Assembly (NCBI GenBank): GCA_026399515.1
Contig: JAPLQT010000126.1
Span: 1 to 52,380, forward strand
Reading direction: 5' to 3'
Length of the DNA: 52,380 nucleotides
DNA from: Pseudomonadota bacterium
GTDB lineage: Bacteria > Pseudomonadota > Gammaproteobacteria > Burkholderiales > Rhodocyclaceae
This document shows, piece by piece, positions 1-9,412 of this stretch. The notes below the pieces were generated by a model that was not told the origin of the DNA, did not search any database, and worked only from the letters and a program-made list of their open reading frames with translations. Every line of letters starts with the position of its first letter. Positions within the stretch are counted from its first letter, which is position 1. Made by a program: the position numbers and the translations under genes.

Positions 1-124
1 CGGCTTCATCGACGACGTGATCCAGCCGCACGAGACGCGCAAACGCATCTGCCGCTCGCTCGCCATGCTGCGAGGCAAGAAGCTCGAGAACCCCTGGCGC
101 AAGCACGGCAACATACCTCTCTGA
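1..124 (+). CDS. pccB: Propionyl-CoA carboxylase beta (carboxyltransferase) subunit, C-terminal end only
   Basis: Only the last 40 codons are in the window; the gene begins to the left. The translated end reads [13 protein letters not shown] and finishes WRKHGNIPL, which closely resembles the C-terminus of PccB-type acyl-CoA carboxyltransferases (family knowledge). These proteins move the carboxyl group from carboxybiotin to propionyl-CoA, giving methylmalonyl-CoA in the cytoplasm. The stop is followed after 14 bases by pccA on the same strand, so the two are probably one operon. Substrate preference (propionyl- versus acetyl- or methylcrotonyl-CoA) cannot be judged from this fragment alone; the WRKH-NIPL ending favours propionyl-CoA carboxylase. 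Confidence 0.88.
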   Translation, partial: GFIDDVIQPHETRKRICRSLAMLRGKKLENPWRKHGNIPL

Positions 125-138
125 ATCGAGGAACCGAA

Positions 139-2142
<2,004 letters not shown>

Positions 2143-2165
2143 GATTCGCTAAGTTTCGTTGAGAC

Positions 2166-2801
2166 ATGGCGACGCTCGACCACCTGGTGCTCGCTACGCA
2201 TGATCTGGAGCAAGGCGCAGCCTGGCTGGCAGACCATCTCGGCGTGGCGCTGTCGCCCGGCGGCACTCACGCGGCGATGGCCACCCACAATCGCCTGCTC
2301 AAGCTCGGTCCGTCGACCTATCTCGAACTGATCGCCATCGATCCGCTGGCCCCGGCGCCGCCACGGCCGCGCTGGTTCGCGCTCGACACACCGCGGATGC
2401 AGGCACGCATTGCAGAGCGGCCGCGGTTGATCCACTGGGTGGCACGCAGCACTGACATCGTCTCGGAATCTGTGCGCAGTCTCGAACCACTCGGCGAGAT
2501 CACCCCGATGCGGCGCGGCGACTTCGAGTGGCTGATCACCGTACCGGCCGACGGGCACCTCCCGGCCGACGGATTGCTGCCGACCCTGATCGAATGGCGT
2601 GCGCCACGACATCCCGCCAACACCTTGCCCGAGGCCAGTTGCACCTTGCTGAAGCTGGAGGGTTTCCATCCCGATCCGGTGCGTATTCAGACCACGCTCG
2701 CCGCACTCGGTCTCGATCAAGCATTGGCGATGCACGCCGGCGCCGACATCGAACTGCTGGCCCACCTCGAGACCCCAGTTGGCTTGCGCGAGATCGATTG
2801 A
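2166..2801 (+). CDS. Glyoxalase-like (VOC fold) protein
   Basis: A 211-residue protein of the Glyoxalase_3-like kind. It opens MATLDHLVLATHDLEQG, the usual first beta strand and helix of a VOC module with a metal-ligand-type His (residue 6). GTHAAMATHNRLLKLG follows, then the YLELIAIDP strand with a Glu at about residue 55. The second half repeats a weaker VOC module ending HLETPVGLREID. Function is unknown; such proteins are often dioxygenase-, lyase- or isomerase-like. It lies 23 bases after pccA on the same strand and may be co-transcribed, but it is not the methylmalonyl-CoA epimerase type. It converges with the next gene, with one base between the stops. Confidence 0.7.
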   Translation: MATLDHLVLATHDLEQGAAWLADHLGVALSPGGTHAAMATHNRLLKLGPSTYLELIAIDPLAPAPPRPRWFALDTPRMQARIAERPRLIHWVARSTDIVSESVRSLEPLGEITPMRRGDFEWLITVPADGHLPADGLLPTLIEWRAPRHPANTLPEASCTLLKLEGFHPDPVRIQTTLAALGLDQALAMHAGADIELLAHLETPVGLREID

Positions 2802-2802
2802 A

Positions 2803-3240
2803 TCAGGTCGCCAGCGGATGCATCCAGACCAGTAGCAACTGCCCCTGCGCCTCCGCCAGCCTCGCCAGGTCGGCGAGATCCATCACCAAGGCAAGCACCT
2901 CATCCTCGTCCCATTGTTCCATTTCAAACTCCTCGCTGGCGGCCAGTTCCTCTCCTACCCGCTCCAGGGCTTCCTCGTCGAAGCCCGCCAGCTTTTCCAG
3001 AGCCTCGTCGGCCAGGCGCAGCACCACGGTTCCGCTCTCCTCCGCCACATAGACCGGCTCATAATGGCTGAGCGCCAGGTCGAGTTCCTCGCCGGTGAGC
3101 AGGCAGTGCAGCATGACGATTTTGGCGGTATCCAAACCGCGCCGCGCGATGCCGCTCCACTCCTCCAGCGGCTCCAGCGATTCTCCGACGGATGTGAGTT
3201 CATCCTCTTCGGCGGCGACGATATAGACGAGTATTCCCAT
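2803..3240 (-). CDS. Hypothetical acidic protein, 145 aa
   Basis: A small, strongly acidic protein (many Glu and Asp, for example AAEEDELTSVGE near the start and EEFEMEQWDEDE near residue 110). I do not recognise a family with certainty; it may be a YfbM/DUF1877-like protein, but only the MGILVYIV-type start suggests that. No signal peptide or membrane segment is visible. An in-frame extension upstream exists, but I chose the ATG at 3240 because a GGAG ribosome site lies about 8 bases before it. It is convergent with the VOC gene and divergent from the ThDP enzyme gene, so the roughly 108 bases to its right must hold promoters for both. Confidence 0.55.
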   Translation of the reverse strand: MGILVYIVAAEEDELTSVGESLEPLEEWSGIARRGLDTAKIVMLHCLLTGEELDLALSHYEPVYVAEESGTVVLRLADEALEKLAGFDEEALERVGEELAASEEFEMEQWDEDEVLALVMDLADLARLAEAQGQLLLVWMHPLAT

Positions 3241-3348
3241 TGCTTCACTCCAGGTTCCAAAGAGAAATTGCGGCCAGCCCGGCAATGTGCAATTATCCTC
3301 GCAACCACAGGCTTAGCGAAATACAAATCTGACAATAAGGGGAGAGCA

Positions 3349-5100
3349 ATGGCGGAAATCAGCGGCGGCGAAATCATCGCGCGCATGTTGCAAAAAGAAG
3401 GTGTCGAGAAAGTGTTCGGCATCATCGACGGCACCTACTTCGGTTTCTATTCGGCGCTGCACCGGCTCGGTATCGAGATCGTCACGCCGCGCCACGAGAC
3501 TTCCGCGGCGCACATGGCCGGCGCCTACGCGCGGCTGACCGGCCGGCTCGGTGTGTGCATGGCCAGCAACGGTCCCGGCGTAGCCAACATCCTACCCGGC
3601 CTGGTGGTGGAGCAGGGCGAGGGCAATCGCGTGCTGGTCATCACCAGCGCGCGCCGGCCGAGCATCATGTACCCGGACCGCGGCGGCGCCTACCAGTGCT
3701 TCGACCAGAGCGGCGTGATCGGCAAGATCGCCAAGTGGAGCAGCGCCGTCTCGTCTTTCGACCGGGTTCCTGAACTCGTTCGCAAGGCGCTGCGCAAGAG
3801 CTGGGAAGGGCGTCCCGGTGTGGTCCATGTCGACGTGCCGGAAAACATCATGAACGGCAAGGTGAAGGCCGACGTGGCCTTCTGGGCGCCGCACCAGTAC
3901 CGCCACACCGCCCCGCTGGCGCCGACCGCCACGCAGGTGGAATCCGCCGCCCAACTCCTGATCGCCGCCGAGGCGCCGATGATCCACGCCGGCAGCGGCA
4001 TCATCCACGCCAACGCCTTCGATGCGCTGCGCCGGGTCGCGGAACTCCTGCACGCGCCGGTGACGACGAGCTGGGCGGCGCGCGGCGCGCTGTCCGAGAC
4101 ATCGCCGCTGGCGATGCCGATGCCGCACGTCAAGCTCAACCACAAGGTGCGCAACGACGCCGACGTGGCCTTGATCATCGGCTCGCGCGTCGGCGAAACC
4201 GATTGGTGGGGCAAGCCACCGTATTGGCGCCATCCCTCTGAACAGAAGACCATCCAGGTAGACCTCGACGGCGATATGCTGGGTCTGAACAAGCCGGCCG
4301 ACCTGGCGATCGTCGCCGACGCCAGGCGCTTTCTCGAACTGCTCGGAGACGAGCTGGAACGACGCAAAGGCGAGATCAAGCTGGAGCCGCGCCGCAGCCG
4401 CGTCTCGGGCTACACCAGGACCATGCAGGATGACCGCGCCGGCTGGGACAAGGCGCTTACCGACATGGCGGTGCCGATGCATCCCGCCCATATTGCCTCC
4501 GTCTGCGGCGACGTCTTCCCGCAGGATACGGTGCTGGTGGCCGATGGCGGCAACGCCACCATCTGGGCGATGTTCTACCACCAGGCCAAGGTGCCGAATA
4601 CCATCGTGTCGACCTTCAAGTTCGGCATGCTCGGCGCCGGCATGGCGCAGGCGGTCGGGGCGGCCGTCGCGCGGCCGGGCCAGCCGGTGTGCTGCATTAT
4701 CGGCGACGGCGCCTTCGGCTTCCATCCGCAGGAAGTCGAGACCGCCGTGCGCAATAACGCGCAAGTCATCTACATCGTGCTCTGCGACAAGCAGTGGGGC
4801 ATGGTCAAGATGAACCAGCAGTTCATGCTGCGCCCGTTCAAGACGATGATCTTCAAACATCTCGATCCGGACGAGACGATCAAGGCCGACCTCGGCGAAA
4901 TCGAATTCGACAAGCTGGGCCAGAGCATGGGCGCCTACGGCGAGCGGGTTTCGGATCCGCAACAGCTCAAGCCGGCATTGCAGCGTGCGCTGGCTTCCGG
5001 CAAGTGTTCGGTGATCCACGTCGACGTCGATCCGGTGAAACACATGTGGGCGCCGGGACTGATTCACTTCAAGAAAATGCACGAAGAACCGAAGGGTTGA
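3349..5100 (+). CDS. ThDP-dependent enzyme of the acetolactate synthase/benzoylformate decarboxylase superfamily
   Basis: A 583-residue thiamine-diphosphate enzyme with three domains: N-terminal pyrimidine-binding, central Rossmann-like, C-terminal PP-binding. The ThDP-activating Glu is Glu50 in TPRHETSAAHMAGAYA. The PP/Mg motif begins GDG at 452-454. Where most relatives have Asn-Asn about 25 residues later, this one reads VLCDKQWGM, so Asp479 probably serves as metal ligand. Start chosen at the ATG preceded by GGGGAGAG rather than a much longer in-frame extension. Substrate is unknown. It is not a clear IlvB (no regulatory-subunit gene adjacent), and the following BASS transporter and epimerase genes suggest a catabolic 2-oxoacid or acyloin reaction. 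Confidence 0.75.
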   Translation: MAEISGGEIIARMLQKEGVEKVFGIIDGTYFGFYSALHRLGIEIVTPRHETSAAHMAGAYARLTGRLGVCMASNGPGVANILPGLVVEQGEGNRVLVITSARRPSIMYPDRGGAYQCFDQSGVIGKIAKWSSAVSSFDRVPELVRKALRKSWEGRPGVVHVDVPENIMNGKVKADVAFWAPHQYRHTAPLAPTATQVESAAQLLIAAEAPMIHAGSGIIHANAFDALRRVAELLHAPVTTSWAARGALSETSPLAMPMPHVKLNHKVRNDADVALIIGSRVGETDWWGKPPYWRHPSEQKTIQVDLDGDMLGLNKPADLAIVADARRFLELLGDELERRKGEIKLEPRRSRVSGYTRTMQDDRAGWDKALTDMAVPMHPAHIASVCGDVFPQDTVLVADGGNATIWAMFYHQAKVPNTIVSTFKFGMLGAGMAQAVGAAVARPGQPVCCIIGDGAFGFHPQEVETAVRNNAQVIYIVLCDKQWGMVKMNQQFMLRPFKTMIFKHLDPDETIKADLGEIEFDKLGQSMGAYGERVSDPQQLKPALQRALASGKCSVIHVDVDPVKHMWAPGLIHFKKMHEEPKG

Positions 5101-5115
5101 AACACGGGGGCTGAG

Positions 5116-6042
5116 ATGACCGACATCGACCTGATCCGCCTCAACTTCAATCCGCAGACGCTGTTCCTGCTGAACTGCGTGCTGGGCTTCGTCATGTTCG
5201 GCGTTTCGCTGGAATTGAAGCCGGAGGATTTCAGGGAGGCCTTGCGCACGCCGCGCGCCCTGGTCATCGGCCTGCTCGCCCATCACATGGTGTTTCCCGC
5301 CTTCACCTTCCTGCTGGTGCTGTTGCTGCAGCCGCGCCCCAGCATCGCCCTGGGCATGATCCTGGTGTCGTCCTGTCCGGCCGGCAACATCTCCAACTTC
5401 CTCACCCATTTCGCCCGCGGCAACACCGCGCTGTCGGTATCCATCAGCACCCTGTCGACGCTGACCGCCATCGTCATGACCCCAGCCAACATCGCCTTCT
5501 GGGGCGCGCAATACGAACCGGCGCAGGCCATCCTGCGTCAGGTGGCGGTGAATCCGCTGGAGATGTTCGTGCATGTCTTCCTGCTGCTCGGCCTGCCTCT
5601 GGCGGTGGGGCTGTATGTATCGCGCCGCTGGCCGGGCTTCACCGAGCGGACGCGGAAGCCGATCAAATACTTCTCGCTGGGTTTCTTCCTGCTGTTCGTG
5701 CTGGCAGCGCTGGGCGCCAACTGGCGGTACTTCGTGCTGTATGTCGGCACGGTGGTCGGCGTGGTGTTCCTGCACAACGCCTCGGCGTTGGCGACCGGCT
5801 ACGGCCTGGCCTATGTGAGCGGTCTGCCGGAGCGCGACCGCCGCGCGGTATCCATCGAATGCGGGATACAGAATTCCGGTCTGGGGCTGATCCTGATCTT
5901 CAACTTCTTCGACGGCCTCGGCGGCATGGCGGTGGTGGCGGCGTGGTGGGGCATCTGGCACATCGTCGCGGGCATGACCGTCGCCACCCTGTGGAGCCGG
6001 CGTCCGCCGCCGGACGCCATCGTGGTCACCGCCACCGCATGA
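5116..6042 (+). CDS. Bile acid:sodium symporter family (BASS) transporter
   Basis: A 308-residue integral membrane protein with about nine to ten hydrophobic helices. It shows the BASS pattern: a start of the type LNCVLGFVMFGVSLELKPEDF, the SSCPAGNISNFLTHFARGN segment near residue 95-113 (sodium-site region in the family), and IECGIQNSGLGLIL near 252-265. It should move an organic anion with sodium across the inner membrane; the substrate is not readable. The ATG lies 15 bases after the ThDP enzyme stop, and its TGA overlaps the next start (ATGA at 6039-6042), so the genes form one operon. The transporter may feed the ThDP enzyme's pathway (inference). Confidence 0.82.
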   Translation: MTDIDLIRLNFNPQTLFLLNCVLGFVMFGVSLELKPEDFREALRTPRALVIGLLAHHMVFPAFTFLLVLLLQPRPSIALGMILVSSCPAGNISNFLTHFARGNTALSVSISTLSTLTAIVMTPANIAFWGAQYEPAQAILRQVAVNPLEMFVHVFLLLGLPLAVGLYVSRRWPGFTERTRKPIKYFSLGFFLLFVLAALGANWRYFVLYVGTVVGVVFLHNASALATGYGLAYVSGLPERDRRAVSIECGIQNSGLGLILIFNFFDGLGGMAVVAAWWGIWHIVAGMTVATLWSRRPPPDAIVVTATA

Positions 6043-6998
6043 GTGCGCGTCGGGTCCTGGTCACCGGCGCGTCCGGTTACCTGGGCAGCTTGGTCGTTGC
6101 ATCCTTAGCCGCGCGTGACGATGTCAGTGTTGTAGCGCTCGATGTGCGCGAACCGGCACAGCGCCTGCCCGGCGTCGCTTACGAGGTCGCCGACATCCGC
6201 GCGGCGGAGGTCGACTCCCTGGTCGCCCGCCATGCGCCGGAAGTGGTGGTGCATCTGGCCTCCATCGTCACGCCGGGAAGAGGCAGCAAGCGCGAATTCG
6301 AATACAGCGTCGACGTCGGCGGCACGCGCAACCTGCTCGAAGCTTGCGTGCGCCACGGCGTTCGGCGGGTCATCGTCACCTCCAGCGGCGCGGCCTACGG
6401 CTACCATGCCGACAACCCGGCGTGGCTGAAAGAGAGCGACCCGGTGCGCGGCAACCAAAGCTTCGCCTATGCCTGGCACAAGCGCCTGGTGGAAGAGATG
6501 CTGGCCGAATATCGCCAGCGCCACCCGGCCCTGGAGCAGGTCGTCTTCCGCATCGGCACGATACTGGGCGCGACGGTGAAGAACCAGATCACCGACCTGT
6601 TCGACAAGCCCCGGCTCATCGCCATCCGCGGCTCGGACAGTCCCTTCGTCTTCATTCACGACCGCGACGTGGTCGGCGGCATCCTTCACGCCATCGACAC
6701 GCCGGCGACCGGCATCTACAACGTGGCCGGCGACGGCGTATTGACTATCCACGAGATCGCCGCGAAACTCGGCAAGCATTGCATCGTTCTGCCGCCGTCA
6801 CTTCTGAGTCTGGCATTGCGCGTGCTGAAGGCCCTGGGTCTGACGCAATATGGCCCGGAGCAGGTGGATTTCCTGCGTTATCGCCCAGTGCTCGACAACG
6901 CGAGACTGAAGAACGAATTCGGCTACGTGCCGAAGCTGACCTCGGCGCAGGTTTTCGATCTCTACCTCGAAGCACGAAACAATCGTGGCGGGGCGTGA
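6039..6998 (+). CDS. NAD-dependent epimerase/dehydratase family protein
   Basis: A 319-residue extended short-chain dehydrogenase. The nucleotide-binding motif is VLVTGASGYLGS (residues about 6-17), with a downstream acidic residue (ALDVRE) that favours NAD. The catalytic pair appears as SSGAAYG and YAWHK (Tyr-x-x-x-Lys). Start chosen at the ATG that overlaps the BASS stop in ATGA, because it opens directly with the Rossmann motif. Substrate unknown; such enzymes act on nucleotide sugars, hydroxysteroids or other alcohols. It overlaps the following SDR reading frame by 14 bases, so it belongs to the same operon as the ThDP enzyme and BASS transporter. Confidence 0.8.
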   Translation: MSARRVLVTGASGYLGSLVVASLAARDDVSVVALDVREPAQRLPGVAYEVADIRAAEVDSLVARHAPEVVVHLASIVTPGRGSKREFEYSVDVGGTRNLLEACVRHGVRRVIVTSSGAAYGYHADNPAWLKESDPVRGNQSFAYAWHKRLVEEMLAEYRQRHPALEQVVFRIGTILGATVKNQITDLFDKPRLIAIRGSDSPFVFIHDRDVVGGILHAIDTPATGIYNVAGDGVLTIHEIAAKLGKHCIVLPPSLLSLALRVLKALGLTQYGPEQVDFLRYRPVLDNARLKNEFGYVPKLTSAQVFDLYLEARNNRGGA

Positions 6999-7771
6999 TT
7001 TTTCCGGCCGGACGGTCGTCGTCAGCGGTGCCGGCGGCGGGCTGGGAAGCGCGCTGTGCCTGGCCTTCGGCCGCGCCGGCGCGCGCATCGTTGCGCTCGA
7101 CCGAGACCAGACCGGGCTGACGCAGACCGCAGAGAACCTCAACGCGGCCGGCATCGCCTGCATCACCTGCGTCTGCGACGTGACGCGCGAAGAGGAGTGC
7201 GCAAACGCCATCGCCGAAGCGCGGCGCGCCTTTGGTGGCATCGACGTCCTGATCAACAACGCCGGCATCACGCACCGCAGCGCTTTCGGTGATGGAGGTC
7301 AATTTCTTCGGCGCACTGCATTGCACGCATGCGGCTCTGGCGGATCTCATCACGCGGCGCGGCATGGTCATCGCCATCTCCAGCGTCGCAGGCTTCGCCC
7401 CGCTGATCGCCCGCACCGGCTACGCCGCCAGCAAGCACGCGCTGCACGGCTTCTTCGACAGCTTGCGCACGGAAATCGAACCGCTCGGCGTGAAAGTGCT
7501 GGTGGTCTGTCCGTCCTTCATCCACACCGGCATCGAAAAAAACGCCCTGGCCGGTGACGGTAGCCCCGCACTGCATCCGCAGGTCATCGTCGGCACCCGC
7601 AGCACGGCCGAGGCCATGGCCGAGCGCATTCTCAAGGCCGCAATCAGCGAACGCCGGCTGCTGCTGCCCGACAGCGTCTCGCGCGCCTCGTGGTGGGTGG
7701 CGCGCCTGCTGCCGCGACTCTACGTCCGATTGATGGTGAGGAAGGTGGGGAAGGAGATGCTGGGCGGCTAG
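6985..7771 (+). pseudogene. Short-chain dehydrogenase/reductase broken by an internal out-of-frame deletion
   Basis: Two frames together make one classical SDR. The first part (GTG at 6985) has the cofactor motif GAGGGLGSAL and reaches NNAGITHRSAF. The second, in another frame from about 7288, continues VMEVNFFGALHC with ISSVAGF and the catalytic YAASK, then a basic, aromatic C-terminus. In intact relatives about ten residues lie between the NNAGxTxRSxF and VMEVNFFG segments. Here they are missing and the frame shifts, so roughly 29 or 32 bases appear lost at 7286-7292. As written the gene cannot give a full enzyme. It could be a real pseudogene or an assembly fault. The start overlaps the epimerase gene by 14 bases. 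Confidence 0.75.
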
Positions 7772-7842
7772 TGCCCGCATTTGGTCCAGGGTATTGATGC
7801 GGATACGCTCGCGGTCGCCGGCAAATCCGGGTGATTTCCTCT

Positions 7843-7865
7843 ATCTGTCATGCTATCATGTAGAT
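7843..7865 (+). promoter_or_regulatory. Candidate operator of the Phd/PIN toxin-antitoxin locus
   Basis: An imperfect inverted repeat, ATCTGTCATG - CTAT - CATGTAGAT, ends 19 bases before the antitoxin ATG and contains a -10-like TATCAT. Antitoxins of this class usually repress their own promoter at such palindromes (family knowledge); binding here is inferred. Confidence 0.4.
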
Positions 7866-7884
7866 GACCTATTGGAGGTACAAG

Positions 7885-8142
7885 ATGACCATTTATGCTG
7901 TCAGCGTCTCGGAATTCAAGGCTCATTGCCTGGACATGATCCGGCAAGTTGAAAAGGCGGGTACCGCTGTTGATCTGGTGCGTCGCGGTAAAGTTGTGGC
8001 GCGCCTGATTCCGACAACGTCCGCGCCGAACGGCACGCCCGCCTGGCTACGTTTACGGGGTCGCGGCGCCTTGGCCGCAACTGCCGAAGAATCAGTTCTT
8101 GAGGAGCGAGACTTCGAGGCATTGGCGCCACATAAGCGATGA
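7885..8142 (+). CDS. Phd/YefM-type antitoxin
   Basis: An 85-residue antitoxin starting MTIYAVSVSEFKAHCLDM. The N-terminal Phd/YefM DNA-binding fold is recognisable through the pattern Val-Ser-x-Phe-Lys followed by VDLVRRGKVVARLIP (residues about 30-46). The C-terminal third (LEERDFEALAPHKR) would wrap the toxin. I chose the ATG at 7885 over one 21 bases upstream because a GGAGG ribosome site lies 7 bases before it. The stop overlaps the toxin start in ATGA, the usual coupling of antitoxin and toxin. Probably represses its own promoter through the palindrome just upstream. Confidence 0.82.
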   Translation: MTIYAVSVSEFKAHCLDMIRQVEKAGTAVDLVRRGKVVARLIPTTSAPNGTPAWLRLRGRGALAATAEESVLEERDFEALAPHKR

Positions 8143-8549
8143 AACCTGTTCTGTTGCTTGACACTCACATCTGGCTTTGGTGGTTGCTTGGCCAGCCCGA
8201 GCTGACGTCAAAAGAAAGGGATGCCCTCGATGCGCTCGCCGCCGCCGGCACGCCACCCGGGCTTTCCGCTATCAGCTTGTGGGAAGCGCAGATGCTGGCA
8301 GCCAAGGGACGCCTGAAGATCGATGAACCCCGGACCCAGTGGCTAGCCACCGCCGTCAGCGCGGAATCGGTAACCCTGTTGCCGATGGATGTTGCCGTGA
8401 TTCTCGCGCTCGACAGCTTGCCGCCGGGATTCCATGGCGATCCAGCCGACCGCATCATCGTCGCCACCGCGCGCGCTCATGGCCTGCCTCTGGCAACCCG
8501 AGACACCAATATCCGCCGGTCTCGCGCAGTCAAAGTCTGGAAGGCTTAG
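8139..8549 (+). CDS. PIN-domain toxin (VapC-like ribonuclease)
   Basis: A 136-residue PIN-domain protein. The acidic metal-binding set is visible: Asp8 in LLLDTHIWLWW, Glu49 in ISLWEAQ, Asp103 in DPADRIIVATA and Asp121 in ATRDTNI. This subgroup (DTHxWLW start) is usually paired with Phd-type antitoxins, as here. It should cleave RNA, probably tRNA or rRNA as in other VapC toxins, when the antitoxin is degraded. Its start overlaps the antitoxin stop. The gene looks intact, unlike the toxin fragment just downstream on the other strand. Confidence 0.85.
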   Translation: MKPVLLLDTHIWLWWLLGQPELTSKERDALDALAAAGTPPGLSAISLWEAQMLAAKGRLKIDEPRTQWLATAVSAESVTLLPMDVAVILALDSLPPGFHGDPADRIIVATARAHGLPLATRDTNIRRSRAVKVWKA

Positions 8550-8558
8550 CGTCAGCGC

Positions 8559-8648
8559 TTAGTGCGAACAGCCTGGACCCTTTATCCTAAGCAACTCGAT
8601 CCAGACCGAGGTATCGACTACCGGATCAAAATCGATCCTTGCGATCAC
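8559..8648 (-). pseudogene. Truncated VapC-type PIN toxin, N-terminal remnant
   Basis: Reading leftwards from a GTG at 8648 gives a 29-residue peptide containing VVDTSVWIELLR and then a stop. VVDTSVWIE is the hallmark start of PIN/VapC toxins, with the first catalytic Asp. It overlaps the end of the AbrB-type antitoxin gene by 23 bases, the normal antitoxin-toxin arrangement. The rest of the toxin (about 110 residues) is absent; sequence ends against the 3' end of the intact PIN gene on the plus strand. I infer that the toxin was lost by deletion when the two loci became neighbours. Confidence 0.65.
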
Positions 8649-8838
8649 GGTATCCACCTGTCTTGACACCCTTGGCGAGTCCCAAAAGTTGCTTCAGGTC
8701 GGGTACAGGCATTACCAGTACCCCTGTGCCTTTTGGAATGAATACAAATTCCTGGCCGGCTTCCCAATGCTGTTGCTCACGGATAGCCTTAGGAATGGAA
8801 ATTTGATGCTTGCTCGATAGGGTTGCGGCAGCAGGCAT
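8626..8838 (-). CDS. AbrB/MazE-fold (VapB-type) antitoxin, toxin partner truncated
   Basis: A 70-residue SpoVT/AbrB-domain protein, MPAAATLSSKHQISIPKAIR at the start, with the looped-hinge DNA-binding pattern and a C-terminal tail (LLGLAKGVKTGGYRDRKDRF) typical of VapB antitoxins. A GTG start 15 bases upstream is also possible. The toxin that should follow is reduced to its first residues (see 8559-8648), so this appears to be an orphan antitoxin. It could still repress its own promoter or neutralise a related toxin elsewhere; that is inference. Confidence 0.75.
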   Translation of the reverse strand: MPAAATLSSKHQISIPKAIREQQHWEAGQEFVFIPKGTGVLVMPVPDLKQLLGLAKGVKTGGYRDRKDRF

Positions 8839-8871
8839 TTTTCTTAGACGCACAATAGTCCAAACCGCTCG

Positions 8872-9123
8872 CTAACCAGGGCGCGCAGTCTTTGTGCGCG
8901 TCCGTGTTGAACGGCGGGTTAAGCTGGTTACTGATCGGGCGACTCCAACAAGAGACGTCAGTGCCGAGTTTACTGCTTCGTTGTTAGGAAAAATTTTGGC
9001 CAACTCGGGCGTAAGCAGAACCAGGTTGCTGCCCTTCTTGAACTCGGCATAGTGTTTTCCACGCACCCCTTTGCCGAGATCCTCACGCCGGTATTCGGCG
9101 CGTATTTCCTCAGCCTTCTTCAT
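8872..9123 (-). CDS. Antitoxin partner of a BrnT-like toxin
   Basis: An 83-residue protein beginning MKKAEEIRAEYRREDLGKG, then RGKHYAEFKKGSNLVLLTPE and IFPNNEAVNSALTSL, the pattern of a small ribbon-helix-helix-like antitoxin family often found beside BrnT-type toxins. The C-terminus is very basic (RRSTRTRTKTARP). Start at 9123 chosen for the AAGGA ribosome site 8 bases upstream; it lies inside the end of the toxin gene (14-base overlap), so the two are translationally coupled. The order toxin first, antitoxin second is that of BrnTA modules. Exact antitoxin family not certain. Confidence 0.7.
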   Translation of the reverse strand: MKKAEEIRAEYRREDLGKGVRGKHYAEFKKGSNLVLLTPELAKIFPNNEAVNSALTSLVGVARSVTSLTRRSTRTRTKTARPG

Positions 9124-9382
9124 AGATTTTCCTTTCATGTTTTGTGGCAAGACGCGCACTGATTATTCGGTATTGTCCTCCCCGGTGAGTGTATATCACA
9201 GCAAGCACCCGACTCATGCGGGACAGGCCAAACATAAGCCAGCGCACTTCACCAACAGAATGATCAGGGTCGGCAAAAGTATAGGACATCGGATCGCCAA
9301 AAACCGACGCGGCCTCCTCAAAGCTGACCTTGTGTTTCTTTAGGTTGCGTGCCGCTTTCGCTGGATCGTCTTCAAATTCCAT
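9110..9382 (-). CDS. brnT: BrnT-family toxin
   Basis: A 90-residue BrnT/RelE-fold protein. It shows the family features: FEDDPAKAARNLKKHKVSFEEAASVFGDP at the start (quoted in part: the N-x-x-K-H-x-V-x-F-E-E-A core), then GLSRMSRVLAVIYT and RIISARLATKHERKIYEE, where Arg, Lys and His-Glu-Arg residues form the ribonuclease site in known BrnT proteins. It would slow growth by cutting RNA unless held by the antitoxin encoded immediately downstream. Third toxin-antitoxin locus in a 1.5 kb stretch. Confidence 0.85.
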   Translation of the reverse strand: MEFEDDPAKAARNLKKHKVSFEEAASVFGDPMSYTFADPDHSVGEVRWLMFGLSRMSRVLAVIYTHRGGQYRIISARLATKHERKIYEEG

Positions 9383-9412
9383 GGCGCGTCATTTCAAAGG
9401 TCGGTGGTCGAA

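Noticed and set aside
3592-5961. Very long minus-strand open frame opposite the ThDP and BASS genes
   Set aside because: His/Arg/Gln-rich composition typical of the antisense of a GC-rich gene, with no domain and two well-recognised genes on the other strand.
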